This document shows, piece after piece, positions 55,898 through 64,000 of a DNA stretch of 64,000 bases; position 1 is the stretch's first letter, and every line of letters starts with the position of its first letter. The stretch spans positions 1 to 64,000 of the forward strand of contig CAJYTK010000012.1 of the NCBI GenBank assembly GCA_913777615.1, given 5' to 3'. Origin of the DNA: an uncultured Agrobacterium sp. (GTDB taxonomy: Bacteria; Pseudomonadota; Alphaproteobacteria; Rhizobiales; Rhizobiaceae). A program made the position numbers and the translations under genes. The notes under the pieces were generated by a model that saw only the letters and a list, made by a program, of their open reading frames with translations, ran no database searches and was not told where the DNA came from.

Positions 55898-57403
55898 ATG
55901 GCTTTTCTTGAGTTCAACGACATATCCAAAGCCTATCCCGGCGTGCAGGCATTATCCGGTGTCTCATTCGCCGTTGAAAAGGGTGCCGTCCACGGCCTGA
56001 TGGGTGAAAATGGCGCGGGCAAATCCACCCTTATACGCATTCTCTCCGGCGATCAGTCCTCCGATACTGGCGGCATCGTGATCAACGGCGAAAAGCAGTC
56101 CTACCGTTCGGTTCGCGATGCTTTCGACGCTGGCGTGGTCGTCATCCATCAAGAATTACAGCTGGTTCCCGAACTGACCGTGGCGGAAAATCTCTGGCTT
56201 GGACGTTTCCCCGGCAAGGCAGGCGTTATCGATAGCCGCACGCTTGTCGAAACGGTAGGGACAAAACTTCAGGAAATCGGCATCGCTGTCGATCCGAATG
56301 CTAAGGTCGCCACCCTTTCTATCGGCGAGCGGCAAATGGTAGAAATCGCCAAAGCCGTCATGCTGGATGCGCGCGTCATTGCGCTGGACGAGCCGACATC
56401 CTCCCTCTCTTCACGAGAAAGCGAAATCCTGTTTTCGCTGATTGAGAAACTGAAAGCGAACGGCACCATCATCCTTTACGTGTCGCATCGGCTGGATGAG
56501 ATCTTCCGGCTTTGCGACAGCCTGACGGTCCTGCGCGATGGGAAGCTGGCTGCGCATCACCTCGACATCAAGAACACGACACGCGACCAGATTATTTCGG
56601 AAATGGTTGGCCGCGAGATCAGCAATATCTGGGGCTGGCGAGAGCGCCCCCTCGGAGATGTGCGGCTGGAGGTCAAAAATCTTTCCGGTCCAAAGCTGCG
56701 CACGCCCGTCAATTTCACCGTTCGAAAGGGCGAAATTCTCGGCTTCTTCGGCCTGATCGGAGCTGGCCGAAGCGAAATGACAAGGCTGCTTTATGGTGCA
56801 GACCATCGCCAGCAAGGCTCCATCACCATCGACGGCGTAGCCGTGGCTCCCAACAGCCCCAAGGCGGCAATTACCGCTGGAATGGTGCTTTGCCCGGAAG
56901 ATCGAAAATACGATGGCATCATTCAGGGTCGCTCGATCGAGGAAAATATTGCCATTTCCTCGCGGCGGCACTTCTCACCTTTCGGCATAGTGAACCCGAA
57001 GAAAGAGGCATCCGTCGCGGAACAGTTCATCGCCAAGCTGCGGGTGCGGACGCCCTCGCGCAAGCAGGACATCATCAACCTTTCCGGCGGTAACCAACAG
57101 AAGGTCATTCTTGGCCGCTGGCTCTCCGAACAGGGCGTGAAGGTGCTGGTCATCGATGAGCCGACACGCGGCATCGATGTTGGTGCGAAGTCGGAAATCT
57201 ACGAAATCCTTTATGAGCTTGCCGCAGGCGGCACGGCGATCATTGTCATCTCCAGCGAACTCCCGGAAGTCATGGGCATTTCAGACCGCATGATGGTCAT
57301 GTGCCAGGGCCGAATTGCAGCCGATATTACGCGCTCGGATTTCGATGAACGTACCATTCTGACCGCAGCCCTGCCCGACAAGAACCTCGCTTTCACCGTT
57401 TAA
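55898..57403 (+). CDS. araG: L-arabinose-type ABC transporter ATPase
   Basis: A 501-residue two-domain ATPase. Domain 1 has GENGAGKST, LSIGERQMVEIAKA and VIALDEPTSSLS. Domain 2 has GLIGAGRSEMTRLLYG, LSGGNQQKVILGRWL and VLVIDEPTRGIDVGAK. The YDGIIQGRSIEENI segment is typical of AraG. GGGGG precedes two adjacent ATGs; the second (55898) has better spacing. Confidence 0.91.
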   Translation: MAFLEFNDISKAYPGVQALSGVSFAVEKGAVHGLMGENGAGKSTLIRILSGDQSSDTGGIVINGEKQSYRSVRDAFDAGVVVIHQELQLVPELTVAENLWLGRFPGKAGVIDSRTLVETVGTKLQEIGIAVDPNAKVATLSIGERQMVEIAKAVMLDARVIALDEPTSSLSSRESEILFSLIEKLKANGTIILYVSHRLDEIFRLCDSLTVLRDGKLAAHHLDIKNTTRDQIISEMVGREISNIWGWRERPLGDVRLEVKNLSGPKLRTPVNFTVRKGEILGFFGLIGAGRSEMTRLLYGADHRQQGSITIDGVAVAPNSPKAAITAGMVLCPEDRKYDGIIQGRSIEENIAISSRRHFSPFGIVNPKKEASVAEQFIAKLRVRTPSRKQDIINLSGGNQQKVILGRWLSEQGVKVLVIDEPTRGIDVGAKSEIYEILYELAAGGTAIIVISSELPEVMGISDRMMVMCQGRIAADITRSDFDERTILTAALPDKNLAFTV

Positions 57404-57420
57404 TTTCAGGAACCTGATCA

Positions 57421-58374
57421 ATGACCTCTCTGAAGAAAATTCTGCTCGGCGAACAGGGTCTCGTCTTCATCTTCGCCATAGCTTTCGTCATCGTCTCTCT
57501 GTCCGTGCCGAACTTTCTGACAGAGCGCAACATGCTGGGCCTACTGCAATCGGTCGTCACCATTGGCATCGTTTCATGCACCATGATGTTCTGCCTTGCA
57601 TCGCGGGACTTCGACCTTTCGGTCGGCTCAACAGTGGCATTTTCAGGCATGATCGCCGTCATGGTCTCGAACGCCTCCGGATCTATTATTCTCGGATTGC
57701 TAGGTGCCTTGATCTGCGGCAGCATTGTCGGCTTCGTGAACGGCGTCGTCATTGCGAAATTCCGCATCAATGCGCTGATCACGACACTTGCCACGATGCA
57801 GATCGTGCGCGGTCTGGCACTGATTTCCTCGGATGGCCGTGCAGTCGGCATCAATGATCCTGATTTCTACCAGCTTGCACTGTCACGCGTCTTCACCATC
57901 CCGACGCCGATTTGGATCATGGTCGCGTTGTTCATCGTCTTCGGTTTCGTGCTGGACCGCACGGTCTTCGGCAAGAACACGCTGGCTATCGGCGGCAACC
58001 CGGAAGCATCCCGTCTGGCAGGCGTCAATGTCGTCAGAATGCGCATCTGGATATTTGCGCTTCAGGGCCTGGTCTGCGGCATTGCTGGTATTCTTCTCGC
58101 TTCGCGCATCACCTCCGGCCAGCCCAACGCGGCAACGGGGCTTGAGCTTTCGGTGATTTCTGCCTGCGTTCTCGGCGGCGTTTCGCTTGCTGGTGGCCGC
58201 GCCACCATGACCGGCGTCATCGTCGGCGTCCTCATCATGGGCATTGCCGAAAACGTCATGAACCTGCTCAATATTCAGGCCTTTTACCAATATGTCGTGC
58301 GCGGCATCATTCTGCTCATCGCTGTTCTCCTCGACAATATGCGATCGTCAGCGGCGGGACGAGGTCGATTTTAG
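57421..58374 (+). CDS. araH: L-arabinose-type ABC transporter permease
   Basis: A 317-residue AraH-like permease: IVSCTMMFCLASRDFDLSVGS, INALITTLATMQIVRGLALI, AIGGNPEASRLAGVNVVRM and SACVLGGVSLAGGRATMTGV. It ends the araFGH-type operon 63 bases before the convergent dehydratase gene. Confidence 0.92.
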   Translation: MTSLKKILLGEQGLVFIFAIAFVIVSLSVPNFLTERNMLGLLQSVVTIGIVSCTMMFCLASRDFDLSVGSTVAFSGMIAVMVSNASGSIILGLLGALICGSIVGFVNGVVIAKFRINALITTLATMQIVRGLALISSDGRAVGINDPDFYQLALSRVFTIPTPIWIMVALFIVFGFVLDRTVFGKNTLAIGGNPEASRLAGVNVVRMRIWIFALQGLVCGIAGILLASRITSGQPNAATGLELSVISACVLGGVSLAGGRATMTGVIVGVLIMGIAENVMNLLNIQAFYQYVVRGIILLIAVLLDNMRSSAAGRGRF

Positions 58375-58437
58375 CCGTGGCCGCCTTACATTGATATGAA
58401 CCACAGTGCCTCTAATTCACGTTGGCAAAGACCCAGC

Positions 58438-59592
58438 TCACCAATTTGTAACAGATCCATCACGTCGCTTTAGATGCGGTGCCTCCCAGAACTCGAAACT
58501 CTGTTTTGCCAACAGGTCCTCGTTGACCTCGACCCCGAGGCCCGGCGCATCTGAAACAGGGTAAACCGCGCCTTCCAATCGTGGTTGGGTCGAGAAGAAG
58601 TCTGAATTATCGAAACCCAGATGGGTTTCTGCTGGGCTGGCACGGGTTTCCAGCCAGGAGAAGTTGGCGACTGCCGCACAAAAATGGATGGTCGCAGCCG
58701 TGCAGATCGGCCCTAGCGGATTGTGCGGCATCATATCGACGTAATGAGTTTCACTCCATGCTGCGACCTTCATGGACTCAGTCAATCCACCGACATTACA
58801 GACATCAAGCCGATTGAACTGGTGGATATCCCGCTCGATGTAGGGCTGGAACTGCCATTTCGATGAAAACTCCTCGCCGATGGCGAAGGGAACATCGGTC
58901 AATCGCCGCAAGGCTTCATAAGCGCCCGGAGACTCGTCGCGAATGGGTTCTTCAAGGAAGTCGAGCGTGCCCGATGGCATTTTCTGACAGAAACTGGCGG
59001 CTTCCGCCACCGTCAGCCGATGATGGTAATCAATGCCGAGCACGACATCGTCTCCGAGTTCTTCACGCGCCTTCACCAGCCATTTTGCGGTTGTGGCAAT
59101 GTGTTCGCGTGGCTCATAAATCTGCTTTTCTTCATGGCCTGCGGGAGAAAGGCGCAGCGCCGTCCAACCGTGTTCAACTAGCATCTTGGCCTGATCGATC
59201 ATTTCAGGGCCGGGTGCGGCGAAGGTTGTGGCGAAGGTTGGGATATGATCGCGCTGTTTGCCGCCGAGTAGATCATAGACTGGCACGCCGAGCGCCTTGC
59301 CCTTGATATCGTGAAGCGCGATATCGATGGCGGAAACGGCGGCCTGAAGGACGCGCCCGCCTTCGAAATACTGGCTGCGATACATTTCCTGCCACAGTGA
59401 GCCGATCTTGAAAGGATCGCGTCCGCGCAGGAATTCAGCATAGTGCTCAAGCGCGCCAACGACCGCTTTCTCACGGCCTGAAAGACCGCTTTCGCCCCAG
59501 CCGAAAATACCTTCGTCGGTCTCAATTTTTACCAGTAGTTGGTTACGGATGCCCACCTTGACCGCATAGGTTTTTATCGCAGTAATTTTCAT
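58438..59592 (-). CDS. Mandelate-racemase-group acid-sugar dehydratase
   Basis: A 384-residue enolase-superfamily enzyme. Metal and catalytic sites: GIDYHHRLTVAEA, DFLEEPIRDESP, PFAIGEEFSSKWQF and MMPHNPLGPICTAA. A His corresponding to the DgoD catalytic His lies in MPHNPLGP. It resembles galactonate or galactarate-type dehydratases; exact specificity is not readable. ATG 59592 follows AGGAGAAAG. It is 14 bases after the ManD gene and so is co-transcribed with it. Confidence 0.87.
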   Translation of the reverse strand: MKITAIKTYAVKVGIRNQLLVKIETDEGIFGWGESGLSGREKAVVGALEHYAEFLRGRDPFKIGSLWQEMYRSQYFEGGRVLQAAVSAIDIALHDIKGKALGVPVYDLLGGKQRDHIPTFATTFAAPGPEMIDQAKMLVEHGWTALRLSPAGHEEKQIYEPREHIATTAKWLVKAREELGDDVVLGIDYHHRLTVAEAASFCQKMPSGTLDFLEEPIRDESPGAYEALRRLTDVPFAIGEEFSSKWQFQPYIERDIHQFNRLDVCNVGGLTESMKVAAWSETHYVDMMPHNPLGPICTAATIHFCAAVANFSWLETRASPAETHLGFDNSDFFSTQPRLEGAVYPVSDAPGLGVEVNEDLLAKQSFEFWEAPHLKRRDGSVTNW

Positions 59593-59606
59593 GTCTTTCT
59601 CCTGTC

Positions 59607-60815
59607 CTACCAGTGCCACAGAGTGCCGTCTTCAAGACGGTTCACCGGGAGGTAGGCGCGCTGGTAGGGGTACTTTGCCGCAAGTTCCTCATCGATATCG
59701 ACACCGTGACCGATTGCCTCGCCGGGATGCAGGTAGCCATCCTTGAGGCTCCATGCGCCGGGAAAAACTTCCAAAATTTCCGGCAGATAACCCGAGTATT
59801 CCTGAATGCCAAAATTCGGCACCCAGAGATCGAGGTGCAGATTGGCACCGAGGCAAACCGGCGACATGTCCATAGCGCCGTGGCAGGCGGTCCGCACATT
59901 GTACACGCTGGCAAAATCCATAATCCGTCGTAGCGCAGTCACACCGCCTGCATGCACACAGGTAGTGCGGATATAGTCGATCAACTGCTCTTCCATCAAA
60001 AGGCGAGCATCCCAGATCGTGTTGAACACTTCGCCGACGGCAAGCGGTGTCGTGGTATGCTTGCGGATCAGACGGAACCCTTCTTGGTGTTCGGCCGCAA
60101 CCGTGTCTTCCAGCCAGAAAAGCCGGGCGAATTCCAGATCCTTGCCGACTCGCGCGGCTTCGATAGGTGTCAGCCTGTGGTGGACATCGTGCAGAAGCTC
60201 AATGTCCCAGCCATGGGCTTCACGAACGGCTTCAAAAAGCCTGGGGATGTGGCGCATATATTTAGACGTGGACCACATTTCCTCATGCGGCACTGCGTCA
60301 TCTTCAGCATTGTTGGTAACCGATTTCGCGCCGGTGCCGTAGACATCCGGCAGGCCGGGTATTCCACATTGTACGCGAATGGCTTTGTAGCCTTCGTCCT
60401 TGCGGCGACCGACAGCCTCGACGGCTTCTGCTATATCGCGACCTTGTGCGTGGGTGTAGCACAGAACCTTTTCACGACTGGCACCACCGAGCAGCTGGTA
60501 CAGCGGCATATTGGCGGCTTTTGCCTTGATGTCCCAAAGTGCGGTGTCGATACCGGCAATCGCGGCCATCGTCACAGGACCGCGACGCCAGTAAGCGCCC
60601 TTATAAAAATACTGCCAGATATCCTCAATGCGGGATGGATCGCGCCCGATCAGCAGCGGTGCAATATGGTCTTCGAGATAGGAAGCAACAGCCTTTTCCC
60701 GACCATTCAGCGTTGCATCGCCAACACCTGTCAAACCCTCATCCGTGAAGATTTTGACGGTAACGAAATTGCGCCCTGGAGAGCAGACGATGACTTTGAC
60801 CTGAGTAATTTTCAT
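59607..60815 (-). CDS. manD: D-mannonate dehydratase, ManD family
   Basis: A 402-residue enolase-superfamily dehydratase, the family's exact length. Family marks are [38 protein letters not shown] (in parts), [51 protein letters not shown] and the end [16 protein letters not shown]. Members act on D-mannonate and/or D-gluconate with very different efficiencies. It lies 12 bases downstream of a peptide/oligosaccharide-type ABC ATPase gene, so transport and dehydration may be linked. Confidence 0.93.
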   Translation of the reverse strand: MKITQVKVIVCSPGRNFVTVKIFTDEGLTGVGDATLNGREKAVASYLEDHIAPLLIGRDPSRIEDIWQYFYKGAYWRRGPVTMAAIAGIDTALWDIKAKAANMPLYQLLGGASREKVLCYTHAQGRDIAEAVEAVGRRKDEGYKAIRVQCGIPGLPDVYGTGAKSVTNNAEDDAVPHEEMWSTSKYMRHIPRLFEAVREAHGWDIELLHDVHHRLTPIEAARVGKDLEFARLFWLEDTVAAEHQEGFRLIRKHTTTPLAVGEVFNTIWDARLLMEEQLIDYIRTTCVHAGGVTALRRIMDFASVYNVRTACHGAMDMSPVCLGANLHLDLWVPNFGIQEYSGYLPEILEVFPGAWSLKDGYLHPGEAIGHGVDIDEELAAKYPYQRAYLPVNRLEDGTLWHW

Positions 60816-60827
60816 GACGAATTCCGT

Positions 60828-62519
60828 TTATTGAGCAGTTTGGCCATCGGCGTAGCGAAAGCGCTTTTGGATGCGGCGATCACGCGGATCGGGATGGGGA
60901 ATGGCGGAAAGAAGTGCGCGTGTGTAATCATGGGCAGGATGATTGACGACCTGATCGGTCTCACCTTCTTCCACGATCCGGCCGCGATACATAACGGCTA
61001 CGCGGTCGCACATGTAACGAATGACGGACATATCGTGAGAGATGAAGACATACGACAAGCCGAGTTCGTCCTGAAGCTTCATCATCAGGTCCAGAACCTG
61101 TGAACGCAGCGATACGTCCAGCGCCGATGTCGCTTCATCGGCAACGATCAGGCGAGGCTTGACGGCAATGGCGCGGGCAATGCCAATGCGCTGGCGCTGG
61201 CCACCGGAAAAGGCATGCGGGTAACGCTCCCGCCATGCCGGTTCCAGCCCCACTTGCTGCATCAGTTCAGCGACGCGGTCATCCAGCTCTTTCCCTTTCA
61301 TGTCCGCCAGTTTCAATGGCTCCGCAATGATCTGACCGACTGTTTTGCGCGGGCTGAGGGAGCCGACCGGATCCTGAAAGATCATGCGGACTTCACGGCG
61401 GATATTCTTCAATTCGCTTTTGTTGGAAGAACACAGGTCAATAATATTGCCGTCCGGTCGGCGATAGTTGATTTCGCCTTCCTGCGGGTCATAAATGCGC
61501 AGCAGGCAGCGGCCCATCGTAGTTTTGCCGGAACCGGATTCACCGACGATGCCGAGGGTTTCGCCGGGGCGTACCGTCAGGGATACGCCGTTCACGGCTT
61601 TAAGGCCGGATGGAAATTGCAGCGACAGATTTTTGACTTCCACCAGTGCAGGCGTATCAGGCTTGATCGGCGGACGGGAAAGCCGGACTTCGGCTTTCTT
61701 TTCCAGCTTTACAACAGAACCGATCAGGGCGCGGGTGTAATCGTTCTGCGGGGCATGGAATATCTTGTCGACCAGACCATGTTCCATGACCTTGCCGCGA
61801 TACATCACTAGCACCTCGTCGGCGATTTCGGCAACGACGCCCATATCGTGAGTGATGAACAGCACCGCCATACCGTGGCTCTGTTGCAGCTTCTTGATGA
61901 GGTCGAGAATTTCCGCCTGTGTCGTGACGTCGAGTGCCGTTGTCGGTTCGTCAGCGATGAGGACGGACGGATTACACGCGAGTGCCATGGCAATCATCAC
62001 GCGCTGGCGCATGCCACCGGAAAATTCGAAGGTGTAGCGGTCGATCGCGGTTTCCGGCCGCGGTATTTCCACCTGCCGCAGAAGTTCGAGAACGCGTTCG
62101 CGTCTTTCCTTTTTAGGCGTGCCAAAGTGAATTCGCAGCGCTTCACCAATCTGCTCACCAATCCGGTGGACGGGCGAGAGCGAACTCATCGGTTCCTGGA
62201 AGATCATGGCAATTTCCTTGCCACGAACATCACGGATTTCCTTGCCACGCGGGTCAAGCTTGGCGAGATCAACCGCATTGCCTTCCCGTTTTGCAAGGAT
62301 GATAGAGCCGCTTTCGATACGGCCCGGTCTATCTACGATTTGCAGGATCGAACGCGCTGTCACTGACTTTCCCGAGCCGGATTCCCCGACAACGCATAGC
62401 GTCTGACCGCGCTTCAACTCGAACGAAACGCCATCGACTGCCTTGAATACGCCCGTGCGGGTGGGGAAGTAGGTTTTCAGGTCTTCGACCTTGAGGATTG
62501 TGTCACTTGTCATGGTCAT
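60828..62519 (-). CDS. Fused double ATPase of a peptide/oligosaccharide-type ABC importer
   Basis: A 563-residue protein joining two DppD/DppF-like ATPases, as in GsiA or YejF. Domain 1 has GESGSGKSVTARSIL, FSGGMRQRVMIAMAL and VLIADEPTTALD. Domain 2 has GESGSGKTTMGRCLL, FSGGQRQRIGIARAI and LIVADEATSALD. The ATG overlaps the permease TGA (TGATG). Linkage to ManD and a second acid-sugar dehydratase suggests a sugar-acid oligomer or glycoside rather than a peptide. Confidence 0.9.
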   Translation of the reverse strand: MTMTSDTILKVEDLKTYFPTRTGVFKAVDGVSFELKRGQTLCVVGESGSGKSVTARSILQIVDRPGRIESGSIILAKREGNAVDLAKLDPRGKEIRDVRGKEIAMIFQEPMSSLSPVHRIGEQIGEALRIHFGTPKKERRERVLELLRQVEIPRPETAIDRYTFEFSGGMRQRVMIAMALACNPSVLIADEPTTALDVTTQAEILDLIKKLQQSHGMAVLFITHDMGVVAEIADEVLVMYRGKVMEHGLVDKIFHAPQNDYTRALIGSVVKLEKKAEVRLSRPPIKPDTPALVEVKNLSLQFPSGLKAVNGVSLTVRPGETLGIVGESGSGKTTMGRCLLRIYDPQEGEINYRRPDGNIIDLCSSNKSELKNIRREVRMIFQDPVGSLSPRKTVGQIIAEPLKLADMKGKELDDRVAELMQQVGLEPAWRERYPHAFSGGQRQRIGIARAIAVKPRLIVADEATSALDVSLRSQVLDLMMKLQDELGLSYVFISHDMSVIRYMCDRVAVMYRGRIVEEGETDQVVNHPAHDYTRALLSAIPHPDPRDRRIQKRFRYADGQTAQ

Positions 62520-63667
62520 CACACCGACTCGTATGGGTCTGCGGCATCACGCAGGCCATCGCCAAGGAAATTGAGGGAAAGAACGGCGATGACAATTGCC
62601 GCCGCAGGCGTGAATAGCAGCCACGGCGCCTGCGCAACCGCACGAATATTCTGTGCTTCCTGAAGCAGCACGCCCCAGGAGATGATTGGCGGCTGAAGCC
62701 CGATGCCGAGGAAGGACAGAGCCGTTTCGGCAAGGATCATCGTCGGGATCGCCAGTGTGACGGTCGCAATAATGTGGCTCATGAAAGACGGCACAAGGTG
62801 ATTGAAAATGATGCCGATTTCGCTCATGCCGTCAAGACGTGCGGCGGTAACGAAATCCTCATGGCGAAGCGACAGGAATTTGCCGCGCACCTCTCGTGCA
62901 AGGCTCGTCCAGCCAATGAGCGACACGATGAGGGTGATGACGAAGTAAGTACGAAGCGGTGGCCAACCAACGGGAATGGCTGCCGCCAACCCCATCCACA
63001 ACGGAATGGTTGGAATAGAGCGTAGAAGCTCAATCGCGCGCTGTATGAATAGATCAACCCATCCGCCAAAGAAGCCGGAAATGCCGCCAATCGTCACGCC
63101 CAGAATAAGGCTCATGAACACGCCGACGAGACCGATGGAGAGCGAGATGCGTGCGCCGTGTACCACACGCGAAAAGATATCGCGGCCCAGTCGGTCAGCA
63201 CCCAAAATGTAGAGACTGTCGCCCGGCTTGGCATCGACCAGACCGAACAGCTTCGTCTGCATGGGAATAAAGCCAAGAAGGTCATAGCGTTGCGAAGGGA
63301 CGAAGAAGCCGACATGTAATGGCTTGGCGGGGTCTGGGGTAAACTCCCGCCGCATGGATTCCGTGTTCAGCGTCATCTTTAGCTGATCCACATGCGGCAT
63401 GAACGAGCCATCGTGAAACAGCGAGATGCCTTGGGGTGGCGCATAGGTGAAGCGCGCATTAGTCGCGTTCGGATCGACCGGGGCGATGAAGTCCGCAAAG
63501 GCTGCGACGAGATACATGGCGCAGATCACAACAAGACTGACGAGCGCTATTTTGTGCTTCTTGAACTTCAGCCAGAACAGCTTCCATTGACCTGCAACGG
63601 CGATGTCCTTGCCATGAAGATGTATCGATGGCTCGGTATCAGCGGGGAGATGTGTAATATCTGTCAT
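62519..63667 (-). CDS. DppC/YejE-type ABC permease with a long periplasmic loop
   Basis: A 382-residue permease. After the first helix (IALVSLVVICAMYLVAAFA) comes a loop of about 100 residues (ATNARFTYAPPQGISLF ... GFFVPSQRYDLLGF), far longer than in DppC and like YejE. The LGADRLGRDIFSRVVHGARIS segment and EAA loop (FVTAARLDGMSEIGIIFNHLVPS, in parts) follow. It overlaps both flanking genes by a few bases. Confidence 0.9.
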   Translation of the reverse strand: MTDITHLPADTEPSIHLHGKDIAVAGQWKLFWLKFKKHKIALVSLVVICAMYLVAAFADFIAPVDPNATNARFTYAPPQGISLFHDGSFMPHVDQLKMTLNTESMRREFTPDPAKPLHVGFFVPSQRYDLLGFIPMQTKLFGLVDAKPGDSLYILGADRLGRDIFSRVVHGARISLSIGLVGVFMSLILGVTIGGISGFFGGWVDLFIQRAIELLRSIPTIPLWMGLAAAIPVGWPPLRTYFVITLIVSLIGWTSLAREVRGKFLSLRHEDFVTAARLDGMSEIGIIFNHLVPSFMSHIIATVTLAIPTMILAETALSFLGIGLQPPIISWGVLLQEAQNIRAVAQAPWLLFTPAAAIVIAVLSLNFLGDGLRDAADPYESV

Positions 63668-64000
63668 TGGAGGCGTATCCGTGGATCGGTAAGCGCGAGC
63701 AGGATGTCGGAAATCAATGTCCCGAGGATCGTCAGAACCGAGATCAGAAGGATCAGCGACCCTGCGAGATACATGTCCTGAGCAAGAAGGGCGCGAAGCA
63801 GCAACGGCCCGGTGGTCGGCAGGCTCATCACCACTGACACGATGATTTCACCGGAGATGACCGCGGGCAAAATCCAACCGAGTGTCGAGATCAGCGGATT
63901 GAGGGCCAGCCGCACGGGATAGCGGATCAGCAGTTCAAATTCCGACATGCCTTTGGCGCGCGCTGTCGTGACGTAGGGTTTGGATAGTTCATCCAGAAGA
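63664..64000 (-). CDS. DppB-type ABC permease, cut by the right window edge
   Basis: Only the C-terminal ~111 residues are inside the window. The frame is open to base 64000 and reads LLDELSKPYVTTARAKGMSE (the conserved EAA region), then RYPVRLALNPLISTLGWILP and DMYLAGSLILLISVLTILGT. The ATG at 63948 is internal, not the start. The stop overlaps the next permease start by 4 bases. The binding-protein gene presumably lies to the right. Confidence 0.9.
   Translation of the reverse strand, partial: LLDELSKPYVTTARAKGMSEFELLIRYPVRLALNPLISTLGWILPAVISGEIIVSVVMSLPTTGPLLLRALLAQDMYLAGSLILLISVLTILGTLISDILLALTDPRIRLQ

Noticed and set aside
59952-61103. 383-codon plus-strand frame
   Set aside because: Crosses the manD/ATPase boundary in antisense; both real genes are well supported.

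Overview
The window looks like an accessory, catabolism-rich stretch from a member of the Rhizobiaceae (Agrobacterium/Rhizobium type). The reasons are the high-GC alphaproteobacterial codon use, a secreted Atu4866-family protein, a SigF/NrsF-like ECF sigma pair next to an MXKDX-repeat protein, a B12-riboswitch-controlled nrdHIEF operon, and dense packing of LysR/GntR-regulated ABC-transport and sugar/amine catabolic operons. No rRNA, complete tRNA, CRISPR array, complete insertion sequence or replication origin was seen.

Layout. 1-3.6 kb: the tail of an unidentified ORF, two small DUF proteins (DUF4112, DUF1810) and a YddA/BacA-related ABC exporter. 3.8-14.1 kb: a LysR-controlled cluster with a VanA-like Rieske oxygenase, its flavin/[2Fe-2S] reductase, a HisC-like aminotransferase, a single ORF that joins a DUF2817 (M14-like) hydrolase to an amino-acid-type ABC ATPase, the matching binding protein and permeases, and an FAD-linked 2-hydroxyacid dehydrogenase. 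One permease has an in-frame amber codon and the dehydrogenase has a frameshift. 14.7-22.1 kb: two ECF sigma/anti-sigma loci, one with fasciclin and DoxX proteins, the other with a molybdopterin oxidoreductase, its cytochrome b partner and an MXKDX protein. 22.5-24.4 kb: a badly broken nhaA and a vapBC-type toxin-antitoxin pair.

24.7-33.4 kb: an OpuC/Osm-type ABC importer followed by a HutC-type repressor and a histidine-ammonia-lyase homologue that lacks the Ala-Ser-Gly MIO triad, then a desaturase/PhnD-like pair divergent from an XRE regulator. 33.5-37.8 kb: nrdHIEF, preceded by a cobalamin riboswitch and an NrdR-like box, with a frameshift in nrdF. 38-42.4 kb: a frameshifted DUF2946-like gene, Atu4866, SnoaL-like and aldo/keto reductase genes with a LysR regulator, and a shortened MarR gene behind a perfect 13-bp inverted repeat. 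42.4-45.1 kb: an EAL-PAS-PAS-PAS-GGDEF protein.

45.7-64 kb: a sugar-catabolic island. A seven-gene minus-strand operon (ribose-type ABC importer, mutarotase, GMC dehydrogenase, DgoD-like dehydratase, SDR) can be read as an oxidative, non-phosphorylative aldose route. It is divergent from a GntR regulator and an araFGH-type importer. Convergent with these are two more enolase-superfamily acid-sugar dehydratases, one clearly ManD, co-directional with a peptide/oligosaccharide-type ABC transporter cut by the right edge.

At least five otherwise well-conserved genes carry frameshifts or stops (hisQ-type permease, FAD dehydrogenase, nhaA, nrdF, DUF2946-like). Either this replicon is decaying or the assembly has residual errors; read data would decide.
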